Of a stretch of DNA of 64,000 bases, positions 32,901 to 44,400 are shown piece by piece. Both the position numbers and the translations under genes were made by a program. The DNA is from Phytophthora hibernalis (Eukaryota > Oomycota > Peronosporomycetes > Peronosporales > Peronosporaceae). Position 1 is the stretch's first letter. Each line of letters starts with the position of its first letter. Below the pieces are notes generated by a model that saw only the letters and a list, made by a program, of their open reading frames with translations, was not told the DNA's origin and did not search any database. Location: assembly GCA_012656075.1 (NCBI GenBank), contig JAAKBF010000087.1, positions 62,001 through 126,000 of the forward strand. Reading direction: 5' to 3'.

Positions 32901-35009
32901 TCAGCTACGGGAAGAAAAGAAGAAGCGTGAACTTGAAGAGCAGCACAGACGTGCCGATGAAGCTGCGCGTGAGGCAGAGCGGCAAAGGATTGAAGCCCTG
33001 CAACGAGCGGAAGCTCTTAGGATAAAGGCTGCTGAGGAGGAACGACGCCGACAAGAAGAGAAACGACAAGAAGAAATTCGGCGGAAGGCGGCAGAGGAGC
33101 TAGAGCGACGTCGCCAGCAAGAATTAGCGGAGGCTCGAGCTCGCCAGGAACGCGAGGCACTACTTGAAGCGCAGCGACAAGCGCAATTGGCGAAAGAGCG
33201 GGCCGAAAGAAAGCGGGTGCGTCGCGCCGAAAAGCAAAGACTTGCCGTCCTGAAACTGAGATTGCATCTCTGGAAGAAATATGTTCAAGTTTCACGTACT
33301 GGCCCTGGCCCGGTTGTCATCGATACGACAAAACTTCGGCATGTGCGACCTCATCAAAAGGCAAAAGACAGTGTGCAGTGGCTTTTTAGTGGAACCAATG
33401 TTGTGACTATTGGTACGAAGCGACTAAAGCCAGCATATAAGACTGAAGGGGATGCACCGCTTGCGGACAGAGAAGTAGCGCTACTCTGGGGCTCCGAAGA
33501 TATTCTAGGACTGGTTGCTGCACCTCTTCGGCGGGTGAATCCCGGTGCAGCATCAATCGCGTGGAAATTGGTGGTAGCTGATCTGCTCGATGGAGCATCC
33601 TCGTCGTTTGGCTTATGGTGTGCGGTCAAGGCTGGAACACAAGATGTTTCGACACCCCAACACGACTGCCATCGCATTTTTCAGTCGGGCGTGGCACAGG
33701 GTGTTGCAGTGTGCTGTCGGTATCTCGATTCGACATTTACTCAGAAAAACGATGCTGAGGTACAGAGAGAGAAGCTCTCTGCAACGTCCGCGATCCTACT
33801 TCCCGTTGATCTGAGTACATTACTGCAGGCAGGCAATTCTTTTAGCTGGGAGCAGCACCTGGGAGACTTGTTATCGTCGCTGAGACCTGGGTGCCGCGTG
33901 AGTGTGCTTGTGTTGGGGTTTGCTTCGTCCGACATCGGGTCGTTGCGCTCTGTCGTCACGAGTACGCTTGAGAGCTGTGTGGAACGAGTGCAAACCAGAT
34001 TTGCCGCGCAGGTGGTTCAAGTTGTTGTGGAGTTTGTTAGCGCTGGAGAGCTTCTTGCCCAGAAGTTCAGGCAAATGGTTTCCAAGATCGCATCCCTGTC
34101 TCCTCCCGTTCATCATCTAAAGAGCGCTGGTCTGAGGGAACTACTGGAAAGTAACGTCAAGGCGATGATGAATCAGTTCGAGTCGTCAGTGGGTATTCAG
34201 AGTCAAATTTGTGCAGTTTTCCCGCGCGTCCGTGAGGACATTTTGTCGTCTGGCGTAATGGATCTTGCATACCCGCCACCAGAACTGCAGTCTATCGTCG
34301 TTGAGCCCCGTCTGGCTGGAACTCGCAAGAGAAGCGGCATGAGATCAGGACAATTCTGACAGCATTAGAAGTGACTCGCATCGCAGTCGAGCGCTGCGCT
34401 GTACAACGCGACCAATTCTGCGATACCTACTTCACCAAGGTCGTTGACTTCATCGATCACCTGTTCCGATCGTATCCGGCCTCCACTGCAGTGTCGACGT
34501 ACGAACTCAAGAAGCGGATTTACAGTTTAGTACTCCCAGTGCACGAGCGAGTGATGCAGAGCGCGGACGAAAGCGCGAATCAAGTGACTCCGCAAGAAGC
34601 GGACGTGTTGCTACCTTGGCGAAAGATCTTTGAGGAGATCTACGAGACCTTCTTCGAGACGCTGAGTGACATTGCCATCTACTACCCCGCGGACTGGCGA
34701 GGGTTCGGAACCAGCGTTGCCAGTCTTCTGGAAGCTGCGCACTCTTCACCGTCGACACAGCTCCTCGTCTCAAGCCAACACCCCAAGCGCGACCGAGTCG
34801 TCGCGAAACAGCCACCCGCGAAGGTTTCCGTGCAGAGCATTAGGCGAAGCTTCGGGAACAAGTCTGCAGCCTTGATCGACGATCCACTGCAGAAGTACCG
34901 CGCCGTGGGCGACATGAAACGTCTCCGCGTCGAGATCGAGAAGGAGCGCGCCGCCTCGTCGCAGTTCCAGCGCATGCTCCGCCAGGCACTCAATAAATGG
35001 AACGACTAG
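29958..35009 (+). CDS. GANP/Sac3 homologue with FG-repeat N-terminus
   Basis: Exons 29958-32189, 32261-32333 and 32398-35009 encode about 1,640 residues. Residues 1-380 are Gly/Phe-rich with many FG motifs (GTTFGGAPFGQNG, GNPFGH), as in nucleoporins and human GANP. Residues about 390-750 are the Sac3/GANP domain (LDGLCPDMCSPAERELH, IRPPGVLRRTQLYI, SPFEAECRAYFIL). A Glu/Arg/Lys/Ala coiled coil (about 880-1050) and a GANP-like C-terminal region follow. GANP scaffolds TREX-2, which exports mRNA at nuclear pores. Six single-base run losses (30582 C, 30835 A, 30921 G, 31119 C, 32688 T, 34306 C) break the frame; with them the CDS is 4,923 nt. The start was placed at the ATG opening the FG region; an in-frame ATG at 29913 exists. 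Confidence 0.85.
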
Positions 35010-35232
35010 ACATATGTAAGACCTAGAGAGGCAAGAAAACACGAATATGTAACAAACAAAAAACTTGTGAAGTGACGATGTGAAGTATGACATAAGTGAC
35101 ATGTTGAAGTGAGTCGCTATCTTACTATACCCTTTCATATCCGTTTCCATTTTTGAATTCACCCATTCAATTTCAGAGGTCGCACTGTACCAATATTGAG
35201 AAAAGTTCAAATTGGGTCCAGAAGCTACACTT

Positions 35233-36349
35233 ATGGGGCTGTGCGAGCTGCCGAGCGACCTGCTGGCGGCGACGCTGCAGTTCGCGGACCACAAGTCGCT
35301 GCTGCATCTCGAGGCCGTGAACCGCCGCGTGCGGGAGACCATCGTGCACTGTGGTGCGTGCTCTATTGGCTCTAATGTGTCTCTTCTTGTGACTTAAATT
35401 CCATTGTGACAGACACATGGCAGCTCCTGGCGCGGCGTTTGGCGCTGTACGCAATTGATTGCAACGCCAGAAGCTCCGCGGACTGGAAGAGACTGGCGCT
35501 GCTGACTCAGAGCCCCGTGGGCGAAGAACTCTCAGTGTTACGTCGAGTGCGAGGTGCTGACGGCTGTTTACTGTTAAAGCAGGAGACATAGGGAGATTCT
35601 GAGTGTTCTGCTGCCTGTAGAGTGCTCGTCGGTGGACCACTCCAATGAGTCGGCGGAGAACACGCTCACGAGGTCGCACTGCGGCATTGGCGTGGCGCTG
35701 TTGGCCAATACGGTGGTGGCAGATGATCCTCCGGCTTACGAGACCATCGCCAAGAGACTGCAGCTTGAATGCGGCTGTGCGAGAGGCCGACCGTGCTATT
35801 GGAGCAGGTACGAGTGATGGAGAGATGGGAGGTTGAGGAAGTTGACTGGTTTGTTGTGGTAGTGCATCGACGTGGGGATACGCGACCACGGACTATCTTG
35901 ACTACACATTGTGGGAGAACTGCATGGTGAACAGCGTGCAGATCGTCCCGTACAGAGTCTTCTGGTATCCTGGCAGTCCGACGTACTCACCCAAGCGGCT
36001 GTCGTTCGCGCTGTATGAGCTGGTAGAAGATGGAGAGATAGGCGCTTTGGTCTACGAGTCAATGGTTTTCAGTATTATCAAGGACATGAAGGTGTGAGCA
36101 CGATTTTGGCTGGATATGGCAATGGAAGTGCTCAACATGTGATGTCTGCTGTAGATGCAAACGTTCGAGCTGCCTTCCCGAGTGTTTCTGGCTCGAGGTG
36201 TCCTACGAGTGAATCTGTTCGACCGACAGGAAGATATTGGCTTGGACGTGGCCCGGTGGATGCACGAGAACAACCTGCCTCCTTACTACACGTGCTTAAG
36301 TTATGTTGGCGCCACGGGGCTGCTCGAGTCCGGGACGCAGCTTGAGTAA
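35233..36349 (+). CDS. F-box protein, At4g00755-like
   Basis: Five exons, 35233-35353, 35413-35536, 35592-35807, 35863-36091 and 36155-36349, total 885 nt, 294 residues, in frame. The F-box is LCELPSDLLAATLQFADHKS then LLHLEAVNRRVRETI. The C-terminal half resembles plant At4g00755-type F-box proteins: WSSASTWGYATTDYL, YRVFWYPGSPTYSPKRLSF and TFELPSRVFLARGVLRVNLF. These are predicted substrate adaptors of SCF ubiquitin ligases; the substrate is unknown. The donor of intron 2 (GTTACG at 35537) is weak but is the only one that keeps phase; GTGCTG at about 35552 is an alternative if a G is missing. Confidence 0.75.
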
Positions 36350-36459
36350 ATAATCTCGGGATATATGTTTAGTTTTAGTGGTTACTTTTCCTCGGCCGTT
36401 GCTTGGGCTGTTCACATTGCTGATTGCACCAACAAGGCGCTAACCTCACTTTTGCCAGT

Positions 36460-38399
36460 ATGCAGTTTGATGGCGGTAACAACGCGCGTGGATACGAAGG
36501 CGTTGCTATGATGGATACCAAGTTGAGTTCAAGAGGACGGGACAAGCAGCCGCAGCAGTCACCCGTGATTGAATTGGAGCACACCATTGGCTTCTCCGCC
36601 GTCCCAAACGCAATTCACTATCACCCTGCAGGTCGAGACTACGTTTATCCTGCTGGTGGTTCGGTGTTGCTTACATCTTTCCAAGACGCGCACAGTCAGC
36701 TTTTCTTGCGCGGTCATGAGGGTGATGTGAGCTGTATCGCCATGTCTCCATCGGGGAAAATTCTAGCATCGGGTGAGCGTGGCAAACGTGCAGATATCCT
36801 GGTGTGGGATTACTCAGCCAAGAGATTGGCTTTTAGACTATCTGAACACGACGCAGGTATCGCTGCATTGGCCTTCTCGGATGACGAGCGACTGTTATGC
36901 TCAGTTGGCGTTCCTGAGGACGGGCCTCGGCTGTACATTTGGGATGTTTTGACGGGCAACATTTGCGCAACGCACCAGAAGATGTCGAATATTGTCACAG
37001 CGGTTGCATTTGGAGGCATGGCGCGTGATGTAAAGCGCCGTGATACTGTCAACTACCAATTTGCAACAGTTGGGCACCGATTGCTGCAGATTTGGGTCCT
37101 CAATCCAGTCACGGGTGAACTGGTGCAGCAAAATATCGAGCAGACGCTCGTTCGTGACTACACCTGCGTGCAGTTCTCTCCTGACCGCGAGACACTCATT
37201 GCTGGCAGTTCTAGTGGCGACTTTTGCGTGGTCGGGGTGAAAACGCGGCAACTTTTCAAGGTTGTTCCTGCTTGTTCGTGTGGCGTGAACTCCATTGTGT
37301 ACTTTGATGGTGGTATTCTTGTTGGTGGCGGGGATGGCAGCGTCCTGCACTACGGTCACGACTTCGTGGATACCTGTCATGTTGGTCTTGACAGCGGCGT
37401 CGTGGGTTTAGCGCTGAATGCAGCACAGAACGAACTTGTCGCTGGCACCCAGGCTGGGGGATTTATACAGTGCGTCTTGCGTTTGGCGCTTCACAACGAA
37501 GTCTCCTGGCTCGCTTGCTGTCCGAAAACCACTCGAGTGCTGTCGTTCAGATAGCCTACGCGCCCGATGTGTCCGACCGATTCGCCACCATCTCTCGAGA
37601 CTGCACCATTCGTGTATGGGATGCCTCCGACTACTCTGTGGCAACCCGTTGCATGGTTGGTGATGCTGGTGCACCGACATCTCTCCAGTACTCGCTAGAC
37701 GTGCTTCTCTCAGGTTGGACTGACGGCTGCATCCGGTCCCATAGCAGCGATTCTGGTGACCCAGCCTGGTCCATTGACAATGCTCACACAGGTGGGGTCA
37801 CTGCACTCGTCTTGAGTCACAACCAGCGCTTCATCGTGTCCGCGGGGGTTGGTGGTGAAGTTCGCGTGTGGGACATTCGCAAACGCGACTTGGTCTCGCA
37901 TCTGAAAGAGCACTCGATGACAGTCACGAGTCTGGCGCTGTATCGCGACGACCTGCACGTGATCTCTTGCAGTCGAGACCGCAGTTTGCTCTGCTGGGAT
38001 CTGCGCAATGAACGCCGAATTTCGAGTCACATCCAGCGCATGGGCGGGATCAACACCGTGGCGCTGTCTGCTGACCAACACCTAGTGTTGAGTGCAGGCC
38101 AGGAGAAGCGCATATCGTACTGGGACTTGCGCATCGACACGCCTGTGACTGTCATCCAGAAGGCCCACTGCGAAGAGGCCACTTGCATCGCTGTAGCGCA
38201 CAGCCTCGAAGTGTTTGCCACCGGCGGGAACGACCGACTCGTGAAAGTCTGGGACTACAACACCAACCAGCTGATCATGGACGGCGTAGGCCACTCGGGC
38301 AATGTTCGTGGTCTTGCCTTCAGCCCAGACGATCGACAGCTGATCTCGGTAGGCGACGATGGCTGCGTTTTCGTCTGGAACCTGTACACAGAGCACTAA
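36460..38399 (+). CDS. CFAP52: Cilia- and flagella-associated protein CFAP52 (WDR16)
   Basis: About 646 residues of WD40 repeats forming two beta-propellers. The family signature is clear: IGFSAVPNAIHYHPAGRDYV, GHEGDVSCIAMSPSGKILAS, then ADILVWDYSAKRLAFRLSEH. The second propeller ends GGNDRLVKVWDYNTNQLIMD, VGHSGNVRGLAFSPDDRQ. CFAP52 is a microtubule inner protein of doublet microtubules, so this lineage should make flagellate zoospores. G-run 37456-37460 lacks one G; corrected length is 1,941 nt. The stretch ttttgccag before the ATG could be a splice acceptor, so an upstream exon is possible. It converges with the aminopeptidase gene, 84 bp apart. Confidence 0.9.
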
Positions 38400-38483
38400 C
38401 CAGCATCAGTATCTTCAACACGCCTTTCACATTTGCCATTTCTATTGAGGAACAACAAACCCAACGTCAGATAGCATCTCCTT

Positions 38484-40161
38484 CTAGTGCTGCTCGTGCT
38501 CCTTCAAGTAGTTGTAGAGCAGTTGGACGCCAAAGCCCGTAGCTCCCTTGGGGAAGTACGACTTGGCAGAGCTGTAGTTGGACGGTCCAGCAATGTCAAG
38601 GTGAGCCCAATCCACACCCTCGTAGACAAACTGCTGCAGGAAAGCAGCAGCCGTGGAGGCTCCGCCGTAGCGGGCACGACCCGTGCTACGGGAGTCCGAC
38701 TGGGTTCCCTTAAGCGCAGCAGTGTGCTCAGGGAGAATCGGCAGGCGCCAACAACGCTCGTGACACTCCGTTCCAGTCTCCTGCAGCTTCTTGGCCAAGT
38801 CATCTGAGTTGGAGAACACACCAGCGCACTGCTCACCCAGAGCGATCATGCACGCACCAGTCAGCGTAGCCACGTCGATAACCGTCTTGGGCTTGTACTC
38901 CTTCTGGACGTACGACATCGCGTCACCAAGGACCAGGCGGCCCTCAGCGTCGGTGTTGTTGTTTTCCACTGTGATACCCTTGTGCGACTTGACAATCGTA
39001 AGCGGCTTCACGGCCTTCGACCCGATGGCATTCTCGGCCAGAGCAAGGGCGCAGACGATGTTCACCTTGAGACCCTGGCGCGAGGCAGCACAAACAGCTC
39101 CCAGCACGGCAGCTGAGCCACACATGTCCGTGTGCATGTCTTCAATAGCGCCCGTCGGCTTGAGGTTCAGGCCTCCAGTGTCGAACGTAACGCCCTTGCC
39201 CACTAATGCAACCTTCTCGTCCGATTCGGGGTTGCCACGGTACTCTAGGATAACCAGCCGAGGAGGGCAGACGCCAGCTTGACCCACACTCAAGAACATG
39301 TTCATGCCCTCCTTCTCCAGATCCTCCCGCTGCAGCACACGAACGGTCATGTTCGGGAGCTCGGCCGACGCACGCGCCACGTCCTCCATGAACGCAGGGT
39401 TCACAATGTGCGAGCGCTCGTTGCCTACATGATCAAAATCAGCCAAAAATCGACAACTTGGCCAACACTCAATACGCACCGAGGTTGCGTGCGAAGACGG
39501 TCTCCTCGCCGACCGTCACCTGCTCCGCCACATTCTGCAACGTCATTCAACCGTCAGTCGTCTATAACACCACAAAACCCTCATCAGTCACTCGACCTTC
39601 TGGAATTCAGCCGACGCGTCCACGTAGATCTGCTCCAATGGCAGTCGTAGTTTGCTGTCTCCATAGACGTCCTTGGTGTCCGTCAGGTACTGGTCGAACT
39701 GGTAGTTGGACAGCATCGAGGCCTGGGACAGCAGCTCCACTACTCGGTCGGCCTTCAGCTTGCCTCCTTCCAGACTGGGAACCTGCAGTACGGCACTCGT
39801 GACGCGCTTGGCCTTGAGCGCACTCAACGCGCCGTGAGTGGCATCTCAGCACGTTGGGCGTCACCTTCTCAGCGTCTCCAAGACCCACGAGCAGTACGCG
39901 CTGGATCTGAAGTCCATTGTCATCCACACTTGGGTACAGGAACATGCGCTCCAGCGGTTTGGCCTTGAAATCCCGCAGTGCAGCGGAAGATACGGGGAAT
40001 GGCAGCGAGCTCTGCAGGTCGGACGCGGCAGAGCGAGACACAAACACGACGCGGGTACTGGGTGAAGAGGAGCTCTTGGACAGCAGCGACAATTGGCCCT
40101 GTACGCGCTGCTGCACCATACGAGGAGCAGCCGAAGACGAGAAGCGACGCAGCATTGACAT
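38484..40161 (-). CDS. M17 leucyl aminopeptidase
   Basis: Three exons: 40161-39597, 39534-39480 and 39424-38484. The N-terminus (MSMLRRFSSSAAPRM) looks like a mitochondrial targeting peptide. The catalytic domain has the two-zinc site: VGKGVTFDTGGLNL, DMCGSAAVLGAV and the family signature NTDAEGRLVLGDA. M17 enzymes cut N-terminal residues, often Leu, and form hexamers. Near 39845 a GA unit is missing (VLRDATHGALSAL), and adding it gives 1,563 nt, 520 residues. It diverges from the MAP10-like gene (164 bp). Confidence 0.9.
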
Positions 40162-40325
40162 GATCGTTTGAATTTTTTGAAACGTGGGGTGCTGACGTAC
40201 TTATAGTATTTGAAAGGACCTCTGGATATTATATTATGATATTCATCGTTTGACAGGTTTATTCAATTTTATAAAAATTGACAGGTTCGTTCCAATTTTG
40301 TTACGGCATTTATAACAGTTAAGCC

Positions 40326-41251
40326 ATGGACGCGGAAGACGTCGCGTCCTGCGGCTCTGTCGACGCGTCCAGCCCTCTACCTGCTTGTGTGTTGTTCTCA
40401 CTGCAGTTCTTCGTGGATCGCGTGTGTCTCACAGCCTTCCCGTCGTCTCCAGAGCCCGAGAACGCGCTACTTCTGGGCTTTCAGCTGCTGCAGTACGAGA
40501 TCGTGGTGTTCGACACGCCACTGACGTTCTCCAAGGCCTCCCAGACACAGACTGAAGCCTGTGTGACGAGACTCAAGCACGGCAAGTCCTGTCTCTTCGA
40601 AGTGGAGCCGGACGCGCTCGTACACGAGCTACAACAGGACGCAGAGCCTCTGATGCTGCTACTGCTGCTTCAAGAACGCGGGAGGGCTCGATTGCAGGCT
40701 TTTGCTGCTGTTCCATTGCCTCTCCATGTAGGGATTGAAGACGACGTTGTGAAATGCAGCAGGTTGCTGAGGATATGTGAGTGGGCGAGCTCCAGTGGCT
40801 CGTGGGAGCTCAGAGACCACCGGAACAATGTTATAGGACACGTGACTGGAGCTGTCACGCTCGTGTCTAGGGAAAGCACTTGCTCCACACATTACCAAGG
40901 CGCTGGGAGTACAAGTGAACACGTCGCAGCAAATGAGTCCACAGAAGGAGGAGACAGTAGAGCAGGTCGAGAAAGGCGGTGACCAGAAAGTGCAGAAAGT
41001 GGACTCGAGTGTGCAGTGTGATGTTGAGGAAACGGTGGTGAGAGACACTAGACTTGATGTTGTTGATGCAAAGGCGGCAACGAGTTCGATGGAAGGAGAT
41101 GGTTTACTACGAGCAGAGCAAGACAGCTAGTCCGCGACTGAGTCACCGAGAACCAAGGTTTTCACCGGTGAATGGTGTCAAGAGTGAGATGCTGTTCACG
41201 AGAGAGCTGCCACCGCCGCTTTTCTTCAAGAAAGGACCGAAGAAGCTGTAA
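40326..41251 (+). CDS. MAP10-like protein with N-terminal C2-like domain
   Basis: The raw frame breaks at about 40917 (GTGT seen as GT) and about 41094 (GAGA seen as GA); adding four bases gives 930 nt, 309 residues. Residues about 15-185 look like a C2-type fold (LFSLQFFVDRVCLTAFP, VPLPLHVGIEDDV). A low-complexity linker follows. The end has MVYYEQSKTASP and ELPPPLFFKK, like the conserved proline-rich patch of MAP10-type microtubule proteins. This similarity is from memory and is weak. If right, the protein binds microtubules, which would fit the flagellar gene 2 kb away. Confidence 0.45.
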
Positions 41252-41434
41252 AGTACGTGACTAAGTTGGTTGGAATCGAGTAACCACCCGCGGGGGACGC
41301 GACGATTCAAGGGGATCGCGATCTTTGCTCACGGACACCTCAGAAGACAAGAAGACGGCGAACGCACAAGTGACGGCGTTGAAGACAAGAAGTGAATCTA
41401 GGAAGAGGAGACAAGTCGTTGTCATCTCCCCGCG

Positions 41435-44400
41435 ATGAGTGATCAGCGCTACATCAAGGAGGGATGGCTCATGAAACGCAGTCGGTCGGGCAGGGTCGTT
41501 TCGAATTGGAGACGAAGGTACTTCCGCTTGACGCGCACCGAGCTCTTGTACTTCAAAACGCCGCAGGATTCGGCACCACGGCGTCGTTACGAGCTCACGC
41601 TGGATACAAGTGTGCTACGGACGAATGACCAAGGGTATCCGTTGTGCATCCTGTTCCAGTCTGCACCTGGACAACCAAGTTTCTATATGCAGGCAGAGAA
41701 CGAAGTCGAGAAGGACGAGTGGATTACAGCCATCTACAACGCCTACCGTCGGACTCCGGATGTAGCACAACAGACACTAGCTCCAGAGATGCCAAAGGTG
41801 GAGCATGTCTCTTCGATAGGACCGACGCCTCCTCAACCACCTGCAGCTCCTACCCCACCCTCACGGATTTTACTCAAGCTTGTCGTAGAGGAGGCTCGCA
41901 AACTGAAAGCCGCAGACTTCAATGGAAAAAGCGACCCGTACTGTGTCGTCAAGTTAGTGAGCAAAGATGGACACATCATCGACGTGGAGGAGAAACGCAC
42001 TGAGGTGATCCCTGCAACGCTAGAACCGGCGTGGAGGAAGCCGTTTGAGATTGGCCGAGTTGTCGACCTGAATTCAGTGAAGGCTATTCGCTTCGACTTG
42101 TTCGATCATGATACATTCAAGCGTCACGACAGCTTGGGATCGGTCCAGGTGCCATTCTCGAGGTTTCGCATGTCCCCAGCAAGTACGGCTCAATCGGAGC
42201 CGATTGACGACTGGTTTCGTGTGGAGCCGCCGGAGAAATCTGGCCGATCGTCGTCTCCTCGACGCAATGATACTCGGGAGAAGGAACACGTCGTTAAAGA
42301 CTGGGGAGAGCTGCGCGTTCAGATGAGCATATCTGGACCTAATCTTGTTGATTTCTTCCACAGCTCTGAATTGGCTTTCGTTCCGACAAGTCCGGTGGCT
42401 ACGGCTACCAACGAGCACACGGATAACCGCTTGGAAGTGACTGTTATTGCAGCGAAAGACTTGATCAGCGCTGACCTCAACAATTCGTCGGATCCTTACT
42501 GTGAGCTTTCCTTGCTTGATGATCATGGAAAACCCATTCCGGGAGAATACGCAACGACTGCAATCATGCATCGGACGCGTAACCCTGCATGGGCTGACGA
42601 GCACCACGTGTTTGGTTTGATCTGCCACATTGAGAAGGCAGCCAGCCTTAAAATAAGGGTAGTCGATTACGACAAGTCCAACCGAAATGACCCTCGGGTT
42701 TGTTCTTATTGGACTGGACCAGCTTTCGGCGCACAAGTGGACAGAATGGCACGTACTGCAGCCTGAAGAAGGCATGTCGGTTCGCGAGAACCTTGGATCG
42801 ATTCAGCTAAAAATATGGCTGATTGGTGAGAGACGTGGAGAACATGTTCGTCAGCTGAAGATCGAAAAGGAGCTAAACACGAAAAGGCACAACATCTCTG
42901 TTGAGCAACTCGAGTTGGAAAACGCGCAGTTTCAGCTTCATGATGCTGCTTGTAAGCTCGATGGCGCACGTATTCCGTGTGCTGTCACCGACTACCAGGC
43001 GCGTGATCCCCGCTTTTATGGCATCAACGGTTGCATTCATTATTTAAACTCTCAAATTCCGCGTGCTCATCAAGAGAAAGTATCATCCGATGAAGGATTT
43101 CAAGCCCGAGCTGGCTTGGAAGGTCAGGCAGTGCTTGAAGTGACGGTAATTGAGGCTTCAGATCTGAAGCAGAAGCAAAAACAAAGCGGCGATACGGGGA
43201 CTACTGCAACTCCATACGCTGTTATTGAGATCGACCCATCCGTTTGCGTTGAGGAGTGTAAACGTACAAGTGCACCGTTGTCTCCGCAAAAAGCAAGCGG
43301 ATCGCTGCTGCAGCAGCAGAAGTACGCAACACGATGTTTTCAAAACGTACTCAGGCGGAAGTATCCTTGCACCGAGCAAAGCTGGTGAAGAACGAGATGC
43401 GATCGGAAAAATCGCTGGAGGTTAACCCTGACAAACCCATTCTGAAGGTAGAGATCCTCACGGGACACGGGCTCAGCCCAGCAGACATGAATGGCTACAG
43501 CGATCCGTACTGTACACTTTCTATCACGGATCAATCAGGAAAGGACATCGATGCTGAAAAGAAGCGCACAGCAGTGGTCTCGAAGACACTTAATCCAGTG
43601 TGGACTAACGAGACCTTCCTGTTTGGTAACGTAAGTTATGAAACGCGATTGTTTTGATTTTTACGAATAACTATAACTCTTTTGTTTGTTCTCACAGACC
43701 GTACCGCTTTCAGATGCCAAGTCGCTCCTGATTCATGTTAAAGATCACAACAATATTGGGAGGAGCACCCCTCTTGGGCGTGTGGAGGTTCCTTTGTATG
43801 ATCTCTGCCGGGCCTCTGCGGACTTTACCTCGATTTCGTCGAAAACAGTTGTGAAACGATACGAACTTAAACCAGAACCTTGGATGAAAAAGCATGCCAA
43901 GAATTTGGGAGAACTGTGTATAAAGACCGAAGTGGTTGGAGATGCGACCGCGCTGGCGGAACTGATGCAACGCGTGTCCAATGTCCCGATGGAAAAGTCG
44001 CTAAGTATTCTCACCTTCTCAGAAGCGAATATTCAAAGCGAATCCTCGATGGATATGAGTATGTCAGCGACAGATATCGGCGGGTCGGAACTTGAAGATG
44101 AAACAACTGAAGTTATTCAGCGTGGACTACCGATACAGACATCCACTTCGAGGGTTCTTGGTACAACAGCAACGTGGCGCAAAGAAAAGTTCGCGCTCTC
44201 TTTGTCGTATCCTGGAGTTTTCAGTGATGCTAAGTACCCAAGCAGTGAAACGCATTTACTCCACTTGCGCGTCCACGAAGCTCGAAACTTATTGCTCACG
44301 GAGACGGGAGGAAGTCAGGCCAACCTTGGGTCTTCTACACTCGAGCTTGATGCTGTTCACGACTCTCTGACAAACGGAACATCAAGTAACTCTGAACGTG

